NCBI RefSeq assembly: GCF_030811855.1
Contig: NZ_JAUSRN010000013.1
Location: 1 to 64,000 of the forward strand
From: Variovorax paradoxus
Lineage (GTDB): Bacteria > Pseudomonadota > Gammaproteobacteria > Burkholderiales > Burkholderiaceae_C
Length of the DNA: 64,000 nucleotides
Direction: 5' to 3'
Positions 51,801 through 59,909 of this stretch are shown piece by piece. Every line of letters starts with the position of its first letter. The stretch's first letter is position 1. Under the pieces are notes generated by a model. That model saw only the letters and a list, made by a program, of their open reading frames with translations. It did not search any database and was not told where the DNA came from. Both the position numbers and the translations under genes were made by a program.

Positions 51801-52327
51801 TGCGCAACGACGCTTCGCATGCCGCACTCAGCGATGCCGAAGAACTCGGCCACGAGGCCCGCGCCGGCCGCGAAGACCACGCCATGCTCAGGCTCTGGCT
51901 GCGCATGCTGGCCAGCACCACGCAGATCGAGGCCGAAATCCGGCGCCGGCTGCGCGAGCGCTTCGGCATCTCGCTGGCACGCTTCGACTACATGGCCCAG
52001 CTTTACCGCTATGAAGAAGGCCTCAAGATGCGCGTGCTGTCGCGCTACCTGATGGTGACCGGCGGCAACGTCACGGGCCTGACCGACGAACTGGAGCGCG
52101 ACGGCTTGGTGGCGCGGGCGCACAGCCCCGACGACCGCCGCTCGTGGATCGTGAGCCTGTCGCCCAAGGGCCGCGCGACCTTCGAGACCATGGCCAAGGA
52201 ACACGAGCAGTGGATTCTCGAAATGTTCTCGGGCCTCGACATGAAGACCGTCAAGCAGATGCACACGCAGCTCGGCCAGCTGCGCGTGCACGTGATGCGC
52301 AGCGAGCCGTCGGGCGAGGAGGGCTGA
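51800..52327 (+). CDS. MarR-family transcriptional regulator
   Basis: A 175-residue winged-helix repressor of the MarR family. The DNA-binding part is LKMRVLSRYLMVTGGNVTGLTDELERDGLVARAHSPDDRRSWIVSLSPKGRATFE, with the usual DRR wing. It probably binds the inverted repeat at 51009-51023 and responds to an aromatic or CoA-linked ligand. Its own start is preceded by a very good GGGGAGG site, and the next gene begins two bases after its stop. Confidence 0.9.
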   Translation: MRNDASHAALSDAEELGHEARAGREDHAMLRLWLRMLASTTQIEAEIRRRLRERFGISLARFDYMAQLYRYEEGLKMRVLSRYLMVTGGNVTGLTDELERDGLVARAHSPDDRRSWIVSLSPKGRATFETMAKEHEQWILEMFSGLDMKTVKQMHTQLGQLRVHVMRSEPSGEEG

Positions 52328-52329
52328 CG

Positions 52330-53220
52330 ATGAGCGAAGCAGGCGAAGCGCAAGCCTCCTTGGCCGAATTCCAGCGCCCGCGGATGATCCGCTTTTCGGA
52401 TTGCGACCCCGCGGGCATCGTCTTCTATCCGCAGTACTTCGTCATGCTCAACGGCTTGGTGGAAGACTGGGTGAGCGACGGGCTGGGTATCGATTACCAC
52501 GCGCTCATCGGCGAGCGGCGCATCGGCTTGCCAACGGTGCGGCTCAAAGCCGACTTTCGCGCCGTGAGCCGCATGGGCGACAAGGTCACGCTCGGCCTTG
52601 CGGTGGAGCGGCTGGGCTCGCGCTCCATGACGCTCGTGTTGCGCTGCTTCGACCCCGCCAGCGGCGAACTGCGCATGCAGATGAAGCAGGTGCTTGTGAC
52701 CACCTCGCTCGAGAGCCATCGCGCGGTCGAGGTTCCGCAGGACATGCGCACGGCTATCCTGCGCGGGGCAGGTAGTGCTTCAACCATTGATTCAGATATG
52801 AAAGAGTCCCGGATGGACAAGCAAACAATCATCGAAAGCCTGGAGCGGGCATTGGAAAGCTGGATCCGCCATGCTGTCGCGGCCCAACTGTGGCAGGTTC
52901 AGCAGCAAGGTGGTTTGGGTGCGTCCATCGTGGCGGACGAAGACCTTGTGCACATCCGCGTCGAACTCGGCGGGCCACGCAACCCGCTGTCGGAGTTGGG
53001 CCGAACCGATGGACGCTTGCCCGTCACGGAGGCCTTTCTCGGCCGCGGTCTCACATCTTGGGGCACCCCGCCTCCACAGGGAGACGATGCGCGTGAGGCA
53101 TGGTTCTTGTCGAGCGAACTCGCCCAAGAGCACGCGCGGCAATACCTGCTGGCGGAGGTGAGGGAAAAGCGGGACGTCCTGTCGCGGTTTGTCGAGGGCT
53201 GGTTGACCGGTAAGTCGTAG
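52330..53220 (+). CDS. acyl-CoA thioesterase fused to an unknown carboxy-terminal domain
   Basis: A 296-residue open frame with two parts. Residues 1-145 are a hot-dog fold thioesterase of the 4-hydroxybenzoyl-CoA type: MIRFSDCDPAGIVFYPQYFVMLN holds the catalytic Asp, and VTLGLAVERLGSRSMTLVLRCF the dimer strand. The expected ending of such proteins is replaced by GAGSASTIDSDMKESRMDKQ, and a 135-residue segment follows (residues 162-296, helix-rich at first, with IRVELGGPRNPLSELGRTDG) that I do not recognise. M162 (52813) has an AAGAG site before it, so the second part may once have been a separate gene. Confidence 0.75.
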   Translation: MSEAGEAQASLAEFQRPRMIRFSDCDPAGIVFYPQYFVMLNGLVEDWVSDGLGIDYHALIGERRIGLPTVRLKADFRAVSRMGDKVTLGLAVERLGSRSMTLVLRCFDPASGELRMQMKQVLVTTSLESHRAVEVPQDMRTAILRGAGSASTIDSDMKESRMDKQTIIESLERALESWIRHAVAAQLWQVQQQGGLGASIVADEDLVHIRVELGGPRNPLSELGRTDGRLPVTEAFLGRGLTSWGTPPPQGDDAREAWFLSSELAQEHARQYLLAEVREKRDVLSRFVEGWLTGKS

Positions 53221-53234
53221 CCGTTGAGCCAATG

Positions 53235-53269
53235 AAAAAAGCCCGCTACCGATGAGGTAGCAGGCTTTT
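53235..53269. terminator. bidirectional rho-independent terminator
   Basis: AAAAGCC-C-GCTACC-GATGA-GGTAGC-A-GGCTTTT is a 13-base-pair stem with one internal mismatch and A/T tracts on both sides. It lies between the fused thioesterase gene and the tRNA-Lys gene and can serve both. Confidence 0.9.
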
Positions 53270-53290
53270 CAGCGTTTCCGCGATGTTGGT

Positions 53291-53366
53291 TGGTGGGCCC
53301 TGAGTGACTCGAACACTCGACCTACGGATTAAGAGTCCGCTGCTCTACCAACTGAGCTAAGAGCCC
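53291..53366 (-). tRNA. tRNA-Lys (anticodon CTT)
   Basis: The minus strand folds as a 76-base tRNA: acceptor GGGCTCT/AGGGCCC, D-arm with GCTC-AGTTGGTA-GAGC, anticodon arm with loop CTCTTAA (anticodon CTT), a five-base variable loop, T-arm GAGTG/CACTC with TTCGAGT, discriminator A and an encoded CCA end. All stems pair, with one G-T wobble in the acceptor. The CTT anticodon reads AAG lysine codons. Confidence 0.97.
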
Positions 53367-53507
53367 TTGCACTAGAAAACGTTTTGCGTTTTTTGGCAAG
53401 ACCGCAAGTATAGCGTAAAAATTCTGGGGCTCAACGATTTTGTGCACGGCAGCGTTAGCATTGGCCATCGTTCGACGGGCCCGGGCCTTCCACCAGGAGA
53501 AACTTCC

Positions 53508-54215
53508 ATGACAGATACAACCACCATGCCCCATGTTGTGATCACGGGGGCCGCAGGCGCGCTGGGGCGCGCAGTGGCGCAGCATTTTCTGGAGCAGGGC
53601 GCACGCCTTGCGCTGGTCGACCACCGTGCCGACCACCTGTCCGAGGTCTTCCCGGGCCTGGACAATTCACAGCACCTGCTGCTCGCGGGAGACGTGACCT
53701 CGGCGTCTGAAATGTCGGAGCTCGCGGGCCAGGCGCTCAAGGCTTTCGGCCGCATCGACGCATTGATCCACATTGCGGGGGGCTTCGAGATGGGGGAGGC
53801 AACGCATGCGCTCTCGCGTGCGAGCTGGGACCGCATGATGAATCTGAATGCCTGGTCTTTCGTGGCGGTCACGCAGGCGGTGCTGCCTTCGATGATCGAG
53901 CACGGCGCCGGCCGCATCGTGGCGGTCACGGCCAAGGTGGCCGCGCGCGGCTTGCCGGCCATGGCGGCTTACATCGCATCCAAGAGTGCGCTGCAGCGCC
54001 TGGTGGAATCCATGGCGGCCGAGGCGGCGCCGCATGGTGTGGCCATCAACAGCGTGGCGCCCAGCGTGCTCGACACGCCAGCCAACCGACAGGCCATGCC
54101 CAATGCGAATCCAGCCGAGTGGGTCTCGACCGCGGTTGCGGCTCAGACCATCGGCTTCCTGGCATCGCCCGCGGCAGCCGCGCTGCATGGCCAGCACCTG
54201 TCGCTCGACACCTGA
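53508..54215 (+). CDS. short-chain dehydrogenase/reductase
   Basis: A 235-residue SDR family protein: GAAGALGRAVAQHFLEQGARLALVD at the NAD site (residues 13-37), IHIAGGFEMGEAT in place of NNAG, a catalytic AAYIASKSALQRLVE segment, and VAINSVAPSVLDT. The ribosome site AGGAG precedes the ATG at 53508. The substrate is unknown. A strong terminator follows the gene, so it is probably monocistronic. Confidence 0.87.
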   Translation: MTDTTTMPHVVITGAAGALGRAVAQHFLEQGARLALVDHRADHLSEVFPGLDNSQHLLLAGDVTSASEMSELAGQALKAFGRIDALIHIAGGFEMGEATHALSRASWDRMMNLNAWSFVAVTQAVLPSMIEHGAGRIVAVTAKVAARGLPAMAAYIASKSALQRLVESMAAEAAPHGVAINSVAPSVLDTPANRQAMPNANPAEWVSTAVAAQTIGFLASPAAAALHGQHLSLDT

Positions 54216-54241
54216 ACCAGCCGCTGGATCAGTAGTTACAC

Positions 54242-54274
54242 AAGGCCCTGGCGCAACGCCAGGGCCTTTTTTTT
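54242..54274 (+). terminator. rho-independent terminator
   Basis: AAGGCCCTGGCG-CAA-CGCCAGGGCCTT forms a 12-base-pair stem with a three-base loop, followed by a run of T. It separates the SDR gene from the Tad pilus locus. Confidence 0.94.
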
Positions 54275-54483
54275 GCCCTGCGCTGCGGTAATTCGCGCCC
54301 GCCGGCGGGCAGGCGCTTTGTCATGGGTGCGGGCAGGGCGCGCGGGGCGCTTGTCTCGCTTCAGAAGGGGCGCACCGCTCATGTGCCCATGCGGCGCAAT
54401 TTTTACAGTGACCCCACGGCGAAAGGTTTGGGCCCGATGAGGGCAACAAGCAGCGCCGGCCGACCACATCACTGGGGACACGC

Positions 54484-54630
54484 ATGGAATCGTTCAACCT
54501 GCCGCCAAGAAATTTCATGAACCTGCTGCGGGAAGAAGCGGGCATGTCGTTCATGGAATTCGCGGTGCTCGGCTCCCTCGTGGTGTTCGTGAGCTTGTTG
54601 CTGCTCCTTGCGGCACGGCGCGGCGCCTGA
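54484..54630 (+). CDS. atypical 48-residue Flp-like prepilin
   Basis: A short plus-strand frame of 48 codons: MESFNLPPRNFMNLLREEAG, then MSFMEFAVLGSLVVFVSLLLLLAARRGA. It has the layout of a Flp prepilin: a charged leader ending in Gly at residue 20, a glutamate at +5 and an aromatic at +6 (Phe instead of the usual Tyr), then one hydrophobic helix. It differs from the true pilins at 58130 and 58413 in the GMSFMEF sequence in place of GAQVIEY and in having only a three-to-four-residue tail. It is the first gene of the locus, 43 bases before the prepilin peptidase gene, with a GGGGA ribosome site upstream. Confidence 0.7.
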   Translation: MESFNLPPRNFMNLLREEAGMSFMEFAVLGSLVVFVSLLLLLAARRGA

Positions 54631-54673
54631 ATGCGCAACAGCAAATCAATAACAACGCCACACGGAGCTGTCC

Positions 54674-55258
54674 ATGCGTGAATTCGATGCCTTCCTCGAG
54701 CTGCTGGTGATGCTGGCAACGGATTTCCGCATCGTTGGACTCCTTGTCCTGCTGGTGACGGCCGCGGTCAGCGACTGGCGCTCGTACCGCATTCCCAACT
54801 GGCTGACCTTCGGCGGCACGGTCTTCGCGGTGATCTACGGAACCTTCGCGGCGCGCACGCCGATGGTGGGCGCGACGCAGGCACTGGGGGGGCTGGGAAC
54901 AGGCCTCCTGATCATGCTGCCGTTCTATGCGTTGGGAATCATGGGCGCCGGCGACGTCAAGCTGATGGCCATGGTTGGCGCCTTTCTCGGCCCCTATCAA
55001 ACGCTGTTGGCGATTCTCTTCACGTGCATTGCGGGTGGCGCTGCGGCGTTGATCGTTGCCATGCACCGGCGCCGCCTCGGCCACATGCTGGCCAACGTGA
55101 AGGACACCGTGAACGGCATGGCGATGTCAGGCATTGCGGGCCTGCGGCCCAACGGAACCATCGACACGCGGCAATCCATCGGAAAGCTGCCTTACGGAAT
55201 CTGCATTTGCGTGGGGACCTTCGCAGAGGTCCTCGCGCATCAACTGGGCTATGTGTAG
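54674..55258 (+). CDS. cpaA: prepilin peptidase CpaA/TadV
   Basis: A 194-residue integral membrane aspartic peptidase of family A24 that removes the leader of Flp pilins and of TadE/F pseudopilins. Two catalytic aspartates are visible: D34 in AVSDWRSYRIPN and D94 in MGAGDVKLMA. About six membrane segments are present. It is downstream of the atypical prepilin gene and 36 bases before cpaB, all in one direction. Confidence 0.95.
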   Translation: MREFDAFLELLVMLATDFRIVGLLVLLVTAAVSDWRSYRIPNWLTFGGTVFAVIYGTFAARTPMVGATQALGGLGTGLLIMLPFYALGIMGAGDVKLMAMVGAFLGPYQTLLAILFTCIAGGAAALIVAMHRRRLGHMLANVKDTVNGMAMSGIAGLRPNGTIDTRQSIGKLPYGICICVGTFAEVLAHQLGYV

Positions 55259-55294
55259 TCCGCCATTTTCATTTCACCGCACTCGGAGATTCGC

Positions 55295-56137
55295 ATGAAA
55301 AACATCAAGGCACTCGGGCTGCTGCTGCTGGCCCTCCTCACTGGTCTGGCCGCCGCGGTCTACGCGGCGGGATGGGTTTCGCGACAGGGCGGCATCGCTT
55401 CCAACAAGGTGGTCGTCGCCGCAGTCGACATCGAGCTGGGCAGCCGGGTCAACCCGCAGATGCTGTCGCTGGTCGACTGGCCGAGCGGCTCCTTGCCGGC
55501 GGGTTCGTTCACAGACGCCAAGTCGCTCGAAGACCGGGTGGTCAAGATCGGTGTGCTGCGCGGCGAAGCCATCCTGGAGGGCAAGCTTGCGCCCGTCGGC
55601 ACCAAGGGCGGACTCTCGGCGGTCATTGCCAGCGGAAAGCGCGCCATGACCGTGCGGGTGAACGACGTGGTGGGCGTGGCGGGCTTCGCACTGCCAGGCA
55701 ACTACGTCGACGTGATGGTGAACGCCCAGCAAGACAAGAACCGTGGCGAGGAGGGGCGCCAGATCAGCAAGACAGTGCTTGAAAAGGTGCTGGTGCTGGC
55801 GGTGGCGCAAGAGGCCAATCGTGACGACACCAAGCCCAAGGTGGTGAGTGCAGTGACGCTGGAGCTCTCGCTCGAAGACTCCGAAAAGCTCGATCTGGCA
55901 CGTAGCGTGGGAACCCTCTCGCTGGTGCTGCGCAACCAGATGGACAAGACCACGGTGGCCACCGCAGGTATCACCAAGGGCCAGTTGTTCGGCGAGAAGG
56001 AAATCCTGCCGATCTCCACCACTGTGGCAGCGCGGCCGGCCGCCGCGCGAGCGCCGCGTGCCGCCCCAGTGGCAATGCGGCAATCCGAGTGCGTGGAAGT
56101 TATCCAGCACGCAGCCCGCTCGCTCAACTGCTTCTGA
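55295..56137 (+). CDS. cpaB: Flp pilus assembly protein CpaB (RcpC)
   Basis: A 280-residue periplasmic protein with an amino membrane anchor (KALGLLLLALLTGLAAAVYAAGWV), a SAF domain (KVVVAAVDIELGSRVNPQMLSLVDWPSG) and the RcpC domain (MTVRVNDVVGVAGFALPGNYVDVMV). The role is to modify or support the secretin channel. A carboxy Ala/Arg-rich stretch and the ending HAARSLNCF with a cysteine are not usual. It is followed by cpaC after 24 bases. Confidence 0.93.
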   Translation: MKNIKALGLLLLALLTGLAAAVYAAGWVSRQGGIASNKVVVAAVDIELGSRVNPQMLSLVDWPSGSLPAGSFTDAKSLEDRVVKIGVLRGEAILEGKLAPVGTKGGLSAVIASGKRAMTVRVNDVVGVAGFALPGNYVDVMVNAQQDKNRGEEGRQISKTVLEKVLVLAVAQEANRDDTKPKVVSAVTLELSLEDSEKLDLARSVGTLSLVLRNQMDKTTVATAGITKGQLFGEKEILPISTTVAARPAAARAPRAAPVAMRQSECVEVIQHAARSLNCF

Positions 56138-56161
56138 TCATCCCCGCAGGAGGAACCACAA

Positions 56162-57673
56162 GTGCAACATCTCTCTTCTTCTTCACCCGCCTGGCTGCTG
56201 GCGGCACTCATGACGCTGGCGGCGCCCGCCATGGCCGCGGACGTAGTGGCTGCGGCGCCGGCGGCGGCTGCTGCTGCTGTAGCCTCGGCTGCAGCACCGG
56301 TCGCTCCTGCCACCCGGCGCTGCACTGCGATCATTCCGGACGACCAGCCGACCTACGCTGTGCTCGGCAAGTCGGTGGTCATTCCGCTCAAGGCACGGGT
56401 TGCACGCATAGTGGTCAGCGGCCAGCCGCCAAGCCGCGCGGCCGCATCAGCAGCCGCCGGGCAGCCGGCACCAGCCCCCGCCATGGCAGCAAACGCGGGC
56501 GACGGCATCGCCGATGTCGACGTCACGCTGCTGAGCCCGACCGATCTGTTCTTCCGCGGCCGCCAGGCGGGCTCGATGAACGTCGTGCTGCAAAGCGTCG
56601 ACGGCACTTGCTACATCAAGGACGTCATCGTCACCATCGATCCGGGTGCGCTGCAGTCGAAGCTCGCCGAGCTGATGCCGGAAGAAAGCCGCATTCGCGT
56701 GCGCAGCGCCGAAAAATCGATCGTGCTCACCGGCGAGATCAGCGACGCGCTCAAGCTCGACGACGTGATGAGCCTGGCCATGGCCTATGGCGCGGATGGC
56801 AAGAAGGTGGTGAACCTGCTGCGAGTGACGGCGCCGCAGCAAGTGATGCTTGAGGTGAAGATCGCAGAGGTCAGCAAGACATTGCTGGACCGCCTGGGTG
56901 CGCGCGTCGGCCTGCAACGCACGGCCAGTGGTGGGCTTAACACCTATTCGCTGATCTCCAACTTCTTGAGCGGTGGCGCGGGCCTTGCCGAGGCGTTCCG
57001 AATCGGCCGTGCATCCATTGCCATCGATGGCCAGAAAGACGACGGCCTGGTGCGCATCCTGGCCGAGCCCAACATCATGTCCATCAGCGGACAACAGGCC
57101 AGTTTCCTGTCAGGCGGAAAGATCTTTATCCCAGTGGCGCAGAGCTCCTCCAACGGCCGTACCGGTTCGACTATCACGCTGGAAGAAAAAGAGTTCGGCA
57201 TCGGCGTGAAGTTCACCCCCACGGTGCTCAACGGCGGGCGGATCAATCTCAAGATGGTCTCGGAAGTGTCGGATCTGTCGCAGACCGGTTCGCCCTTCAC
57301 GACCGTGGGTGGCGCGACCGCAGTGCTGCCCTCGCTAACGGTACGCCGCGCAGACACCACCGTGCAGCTCAACGATGGCCAAAGCTTTGTCATCGCAGGG
57401 CTCATCAAGAGCAACTCGACCGAAACCGTGAAGCGCTACCCCGGCCTTGGCGAGGTTCCGGTGATGGGGGCATTGTTCCGCAGCACCGAGTTCCAGAACG
57501 ACCAGACCGAGCTGATGTTCGTGATCACGCCGCGTCTCGTTCGGCCGCTGGGCGAATCGCCACGCGTTCCGACCGACAACCACGTCGTTCCAAGCCGCGC
57601 CGAGATCTACCTGAACGGGAGCCTCGAAAGCAGCACCCCCGCCTCGGTCGCACCGGCCAGCGATACCCAGTAA
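56162..57673 (+). CDS. cpaC: Flp pilus secretin CpaC (RcpA)
   Basis: A 503-residue outer-membrane secretin forming the pilus exit channel. Start is GTG with a perfect AGGAGG site; a signal peptide (to PAMAAD) follows. The N-domain contains IPLKARVARIVVSG, then an unusual Ala/Pro-rich insert (residues 90-115), then DVDVTLLSPTDLFFRGRQAGSMNVVL; such an insert interrupts a part that is normally continuous. The secretin domain (VMLEVKIAEVSKTLLDRLGARVG to ELMFVITPRLVRPL) is intact, with GQSFVIAGLI and YPGLGEVPVMGALF. Confidence 0.95.
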   Translation: MQHLSSSSPAWLLAALMTLAAPAMAADVVAAAPAAAAAAVASAAAPVAPATRRCTAIIPDDQPTYAVLGKSVVIPLKARVARIVVSGQPPSRAAASAAAGQPAPAPAMAANAGDGIADVDVTLLSPTDLFFRGRQAGSMNVVLQSVDGTCYIKDVIVTIDPGALQSKLAELMPEESRIRVRSAEKSIVLTGEISDALKLDDVMSLAMAYGADGKKVVNLLRVTAPQQVMLEVKIAEVSKTLLDRLGARVGLQRTASGGLNTYSLISNFLSGGAGLAEAFRIGRASIAIDGQKDDGLVRILAEPNIMSISGQQASFLSGGKIFIPVAQSSSNGRTGSTITLEEKEFGIGVKFTPTVLNGGRINLKMVSEVSDLSQTGSPFTTVGGATAVLPSLTVRRADTTVQLNDGQSFVIAGLIKSNSTETVKRYPGLGEVPVMGALFRSTEFQNDQTELMFVITPRLVRPLGESPRVPTDNHVVPSRAEIYLNGSLESSTPASVAPASDTQ

Positions 57674-57684
57674 GGAGCACCACC

Positions 57685-57963
57685 ATGTTCTTCAAGTCGA
57701 CCATTCTCGCGCTGACGCTGCTCGCAGGCACCGGCTGCTCCCACGTCACCCCCAACTACGACGCGCGCTTTGGCGATGCCGTGCGCGACGCCAAGAGAAA
57801 GATGACGCTCAATCCCGATGCCGGCAAAGACGGAAATCCGGTGGTGGGCATGGACGGCCGCGCAGCACGCGAGTCGATGCTGCAGTACCAGGAGTCCTAC
57901 AAGACGCCGCCGCCAGCGGTGAACGTCATCAATATCGGCGGGGCGATAGGGGGCCAAAAGTAG
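57685..57963 (+). CDS. small lipoprotein in the Tad locus
   Basis: A 92-residue protein with a lipoprotein-type signal: TILALTLLAGTGC gives a cysteine at residue 18, although the lipobox residue at -3 is Gly. The mature part is a conserved short sequence (NYDARFGDAVRDAKRKMTLNP ... VVGMDGRAARESMLQYQESYKTP). Such a protein often follows the secretin gene in betaproteobacterial Tad loci; it may act as pilotin-like helper. SD AGGAG is present. Confidence 0.83.
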   Translation: MFFKSTILALTLLAGTGCSHVTPNYDARFGDAVRDAKRKMTLNPDAGKDGNPVVGMDGRAARESMLQYQESYKTPPPAVNVINIGGAIGGQK

Positions 57964-58129
57964 TGCGCCGGTCCATCGACCGATGTCGCTTCTTTCTATC
58001 GTTCCTTTTTTTTAGTAACTAGCTTTGTACGAAAGGAGAGTCACGACCAAAGTCATCACTCTTATGCAACACAGTTCACTCATTCAGCAAATCTTGTTTT
58101 CTCATTTTGAACCCTGAAAGGAAAGACTC

Positions 58130-58342
58130 ATGTCCAACATTCTCCAATCCGTCAGCCAATTTACCCGCAGCTTCCTGCGTGATGAAGAAGGCGCCCAAGT
58201 CATCGAGTACGCGCTGATCATTGCGGTCGTCTCGATCGCGCTGGTAGTTGCGCTGAAGGCACTTACCGCCAACGGCGGCGGCTTTGGGCTCTTCATCACG
58301 AACGTCACCGACTGCCTCCAAGGCAAGGGACCCTGCGCATAA
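58130..58342 (+). CDS. flp: Flp pilin, first copy
   Basis: A 70-residue Flp-type pilin precursor. Leader MSNILQSVSQ-FTRSFLRDEE ends with Gly21; the mature start is AQVIEY with the glutamate at +5 and tyrosine at +6, followed by a hydrophobic helix and a polar tail with two cysteines (C62 and C69). An AAGGA ribosome site lies before the ATG. The 166 bases upstream are AT-rich compared with the neighbourhood and include no gene, so they probably hold the main pilin promoter, although no clear -35/-10 pair stands out. Confidence 0.93.
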   Translation: MSNILQSVSQFTRSFLRDEEGAQVIEYALIIAVVSIALVVALKALTANGGGFGLFITNVTDCLQGKGPCA

Positions 58343-58412
58343 GCGTCTAGAGGGCGGTGGGTGGCACGTCCACCCACCGCCCACCGTCCAAGTAGCAAGC
58401 GAGGTGCTCATC

Positions 58413-58589
58413 ATGTTCACGTCATTCCTGAGGGATGAAAGCGGCGCCCAGGTGGTGGAGTACGCGCTGATCATTGCCGTAGTCTCAATCCTGCTGATCA
58501 TTGCGCTCCGGCCACTGGCAACGGGCACCAGCCTCAGCGATCTCGTCGATCGCGTCTTCACCTGCCTCGGCGGTGTGGACTGCGATTGA
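58413..58589 (+). CDS. flp: Flp pilin, second copy
   Basis: A 58-residue Flp-type pilin precursor. Leader MFTSFLRDES is followed by Gly11 and AQVVEYALIIAVVSILLIIAL. The mature part ends with a short segment containing C51 and C57. It is 71 bases downstream of the first pilin gene, with a GAGG site upstream, and shows the same pilin-plus-paired-cysteine plan. Tandem pilins of slightly different tails may build a mixed fibre or be phase or condition specific. Confidence 0.93.
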   Translation: MFTSFLRDESGAQVVEYALIIAVVSILLIIALRPLATGTSLSDLVDRVFTCLGGVDCD

Positions 58590-58635
58590 AGCGCTCGGCT
58601 CTCTCAAACCGCCATCACCGCTCAGGATGCCGATC

Positions 58636-59904
58636 ATGCAAGTCCACACTCCCGGCCGGCGCCAACGCGGCGCAATGATCATCACAGCCGCGCTGGTCCT
58701 GTTTTTCCTTCTCGGGTTCATGGGCATTGCGCTGGACTTCGGCCACCTGTTCGTCGTTAGGACGGAGCTTCAGACCGCCGTGGACAGTTGCGCCTTGGCC
58801 GCCGCACGAGAACTCGACAAACAAGCTACCGCGATTGCCCGAGCCCAGAGCGCGGGACAGTCAGCAGGCAACGCAAACGGGGTGAATATGCAATCGGCTA
58901 CATGGAGCGGGCAGGGCCAGATTGTCGCAACTGACATCAGCTTTCGCGATGCGGCCTATGCACCCACGACCGATCCTCTCGTCGCGACCTATGCACAGTG
59001 CGTGCACACCCAGCCGAATATCCAAATCTGGCTCATGAAGGCCATGGGCGCTTTTTCGGGCGATGCCGCGGCCTATCCTGCCACCGGCAACGTTGGCGCC
59101 AGCGCCGTTGCGACTCGCGCGAGCGCACAGTCGACCTGCCCCATCCCGGTCGGTGTAAAGCCCAAGCCGGGTACTGGGGCGCCCAACTACGGCTTCGTTG
59201 TCGGCGAGTGGGTGAAGCTGATCCAGGCGCAGGCCGGGGCCGCAGGTGGCGAAATCGGCTGGGCCAATCTCGACGGAAGCAACAGCGCCTCGGAGACCGA
59301 AGCGGAAATGAACAATCACTGCGGAACGAAGGTGGGCGACACGCTTGGCACGCCCGGCGTACAGACCTCAATCGTCGACGTTTGGAATCAGCGCTTCGGC
59401 ATCTACAAGAACAGTGGAAATCCGAGCACCCAGCGGCCTGACTACACCGGCTATGCGTATACCGCGCTCAACTGGCCCGCGAAGTTCAACGCCTACGACG
59501 GTCCAGCTCCAGGATCGCCTGCGAGCGCCCAGAACTACCTGGCTAAGCGAGCGGCTTTTGCTTCATGTGCCGACACAGGAACGAAGGTAAACGGTGCGAA
59601 CAGCTGCGAAGCGATTACTGGGCTGTCGCTCAATGGCTTCCAAAAACTGGCAGCGCCAGGCAACGTCGCGGGCGGCCACATGCAATACGGTCTCGACCGT
59701 CGCATCGTCACGGCGCCGGTCATCGACGGCGCCGGACGTGTGGTTGACTACGCCTGCATGCTGATGCTGCAGCCTCTGAGCATTCCGATGACCGACACGT
59801 GGCTGGAGTTCCGCGGCAATGCGGGCGCGGTCAACAGCCCCTGCACAACGAGCGGGCTTGCCGGCGGGGCAGCCGGGCCGCTGGTCCCAGTCTTGGTGAG
59901 GTGA
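58636..59904 (+). CDS. tadG: TadG-like pilus assembly protein
   Basis: A 422-residue protein with a Tad-type amino region: GRRQRGAMIITAALVLFFLLGFMGIALDFGHLFVVRTELQTAVDSCALAAARELD. It holds a membrane helix with the pseudopilin-like GAMIIT start. The rest is a large periplasmic/extracellular domain with several cysteines and no known enzymatic motif. It may use ATG 58636 with an AGG site, or 58627. The stop precedes the TadE gene by five bases. TadG often stabilises pilus assembly. Confidence 0.85.
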   Translation: MQVHTPGRRQRGAMIITAALVLFFLLGFMGIALDFGHLFVVRTELQTAVDSCALAAARELDKQATAIARAQSAGQSAGNANGVNMQSATWSGQGQIVATDISFRDAAYAPTTDPLVATYAQCVHTQPNIQIWLMKAMGAFSGDAAAYPATGNVGASAVATRASAQSTCPIPVGVKPKPGTGAPNYGFVVGEWVKLIQAQAGAAGGEIGWANLDGSNSASETEAEMNNHCGTKVGDTLGTPGVQTSIVDVWNQRFGIYKNSGNPSTQRPDYTGYAYTALNWPAKFNAYDGPAPGSPASAQNYLAKRAAFASCADTGTKVNGANSCEAITGLSLNGFQKLAAPGNVAGGHMQYGLDRRIVTAPVIDGAGRVVDYACMLMLQPLSIPMTDTWLEFRGNAGAVNSPCTTSGLAGGAAGPLVPVLVR

Positions 59905-59909
59905 CGCAC

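Noticed and set aside
53291..53366. The tRNA-Lys as an attachment site of an integrated element.
   Set aside because: No integrase or second copy of the tRNA 3' end was noticed near it, and its neighbours look like ordinary chromosomal genes.
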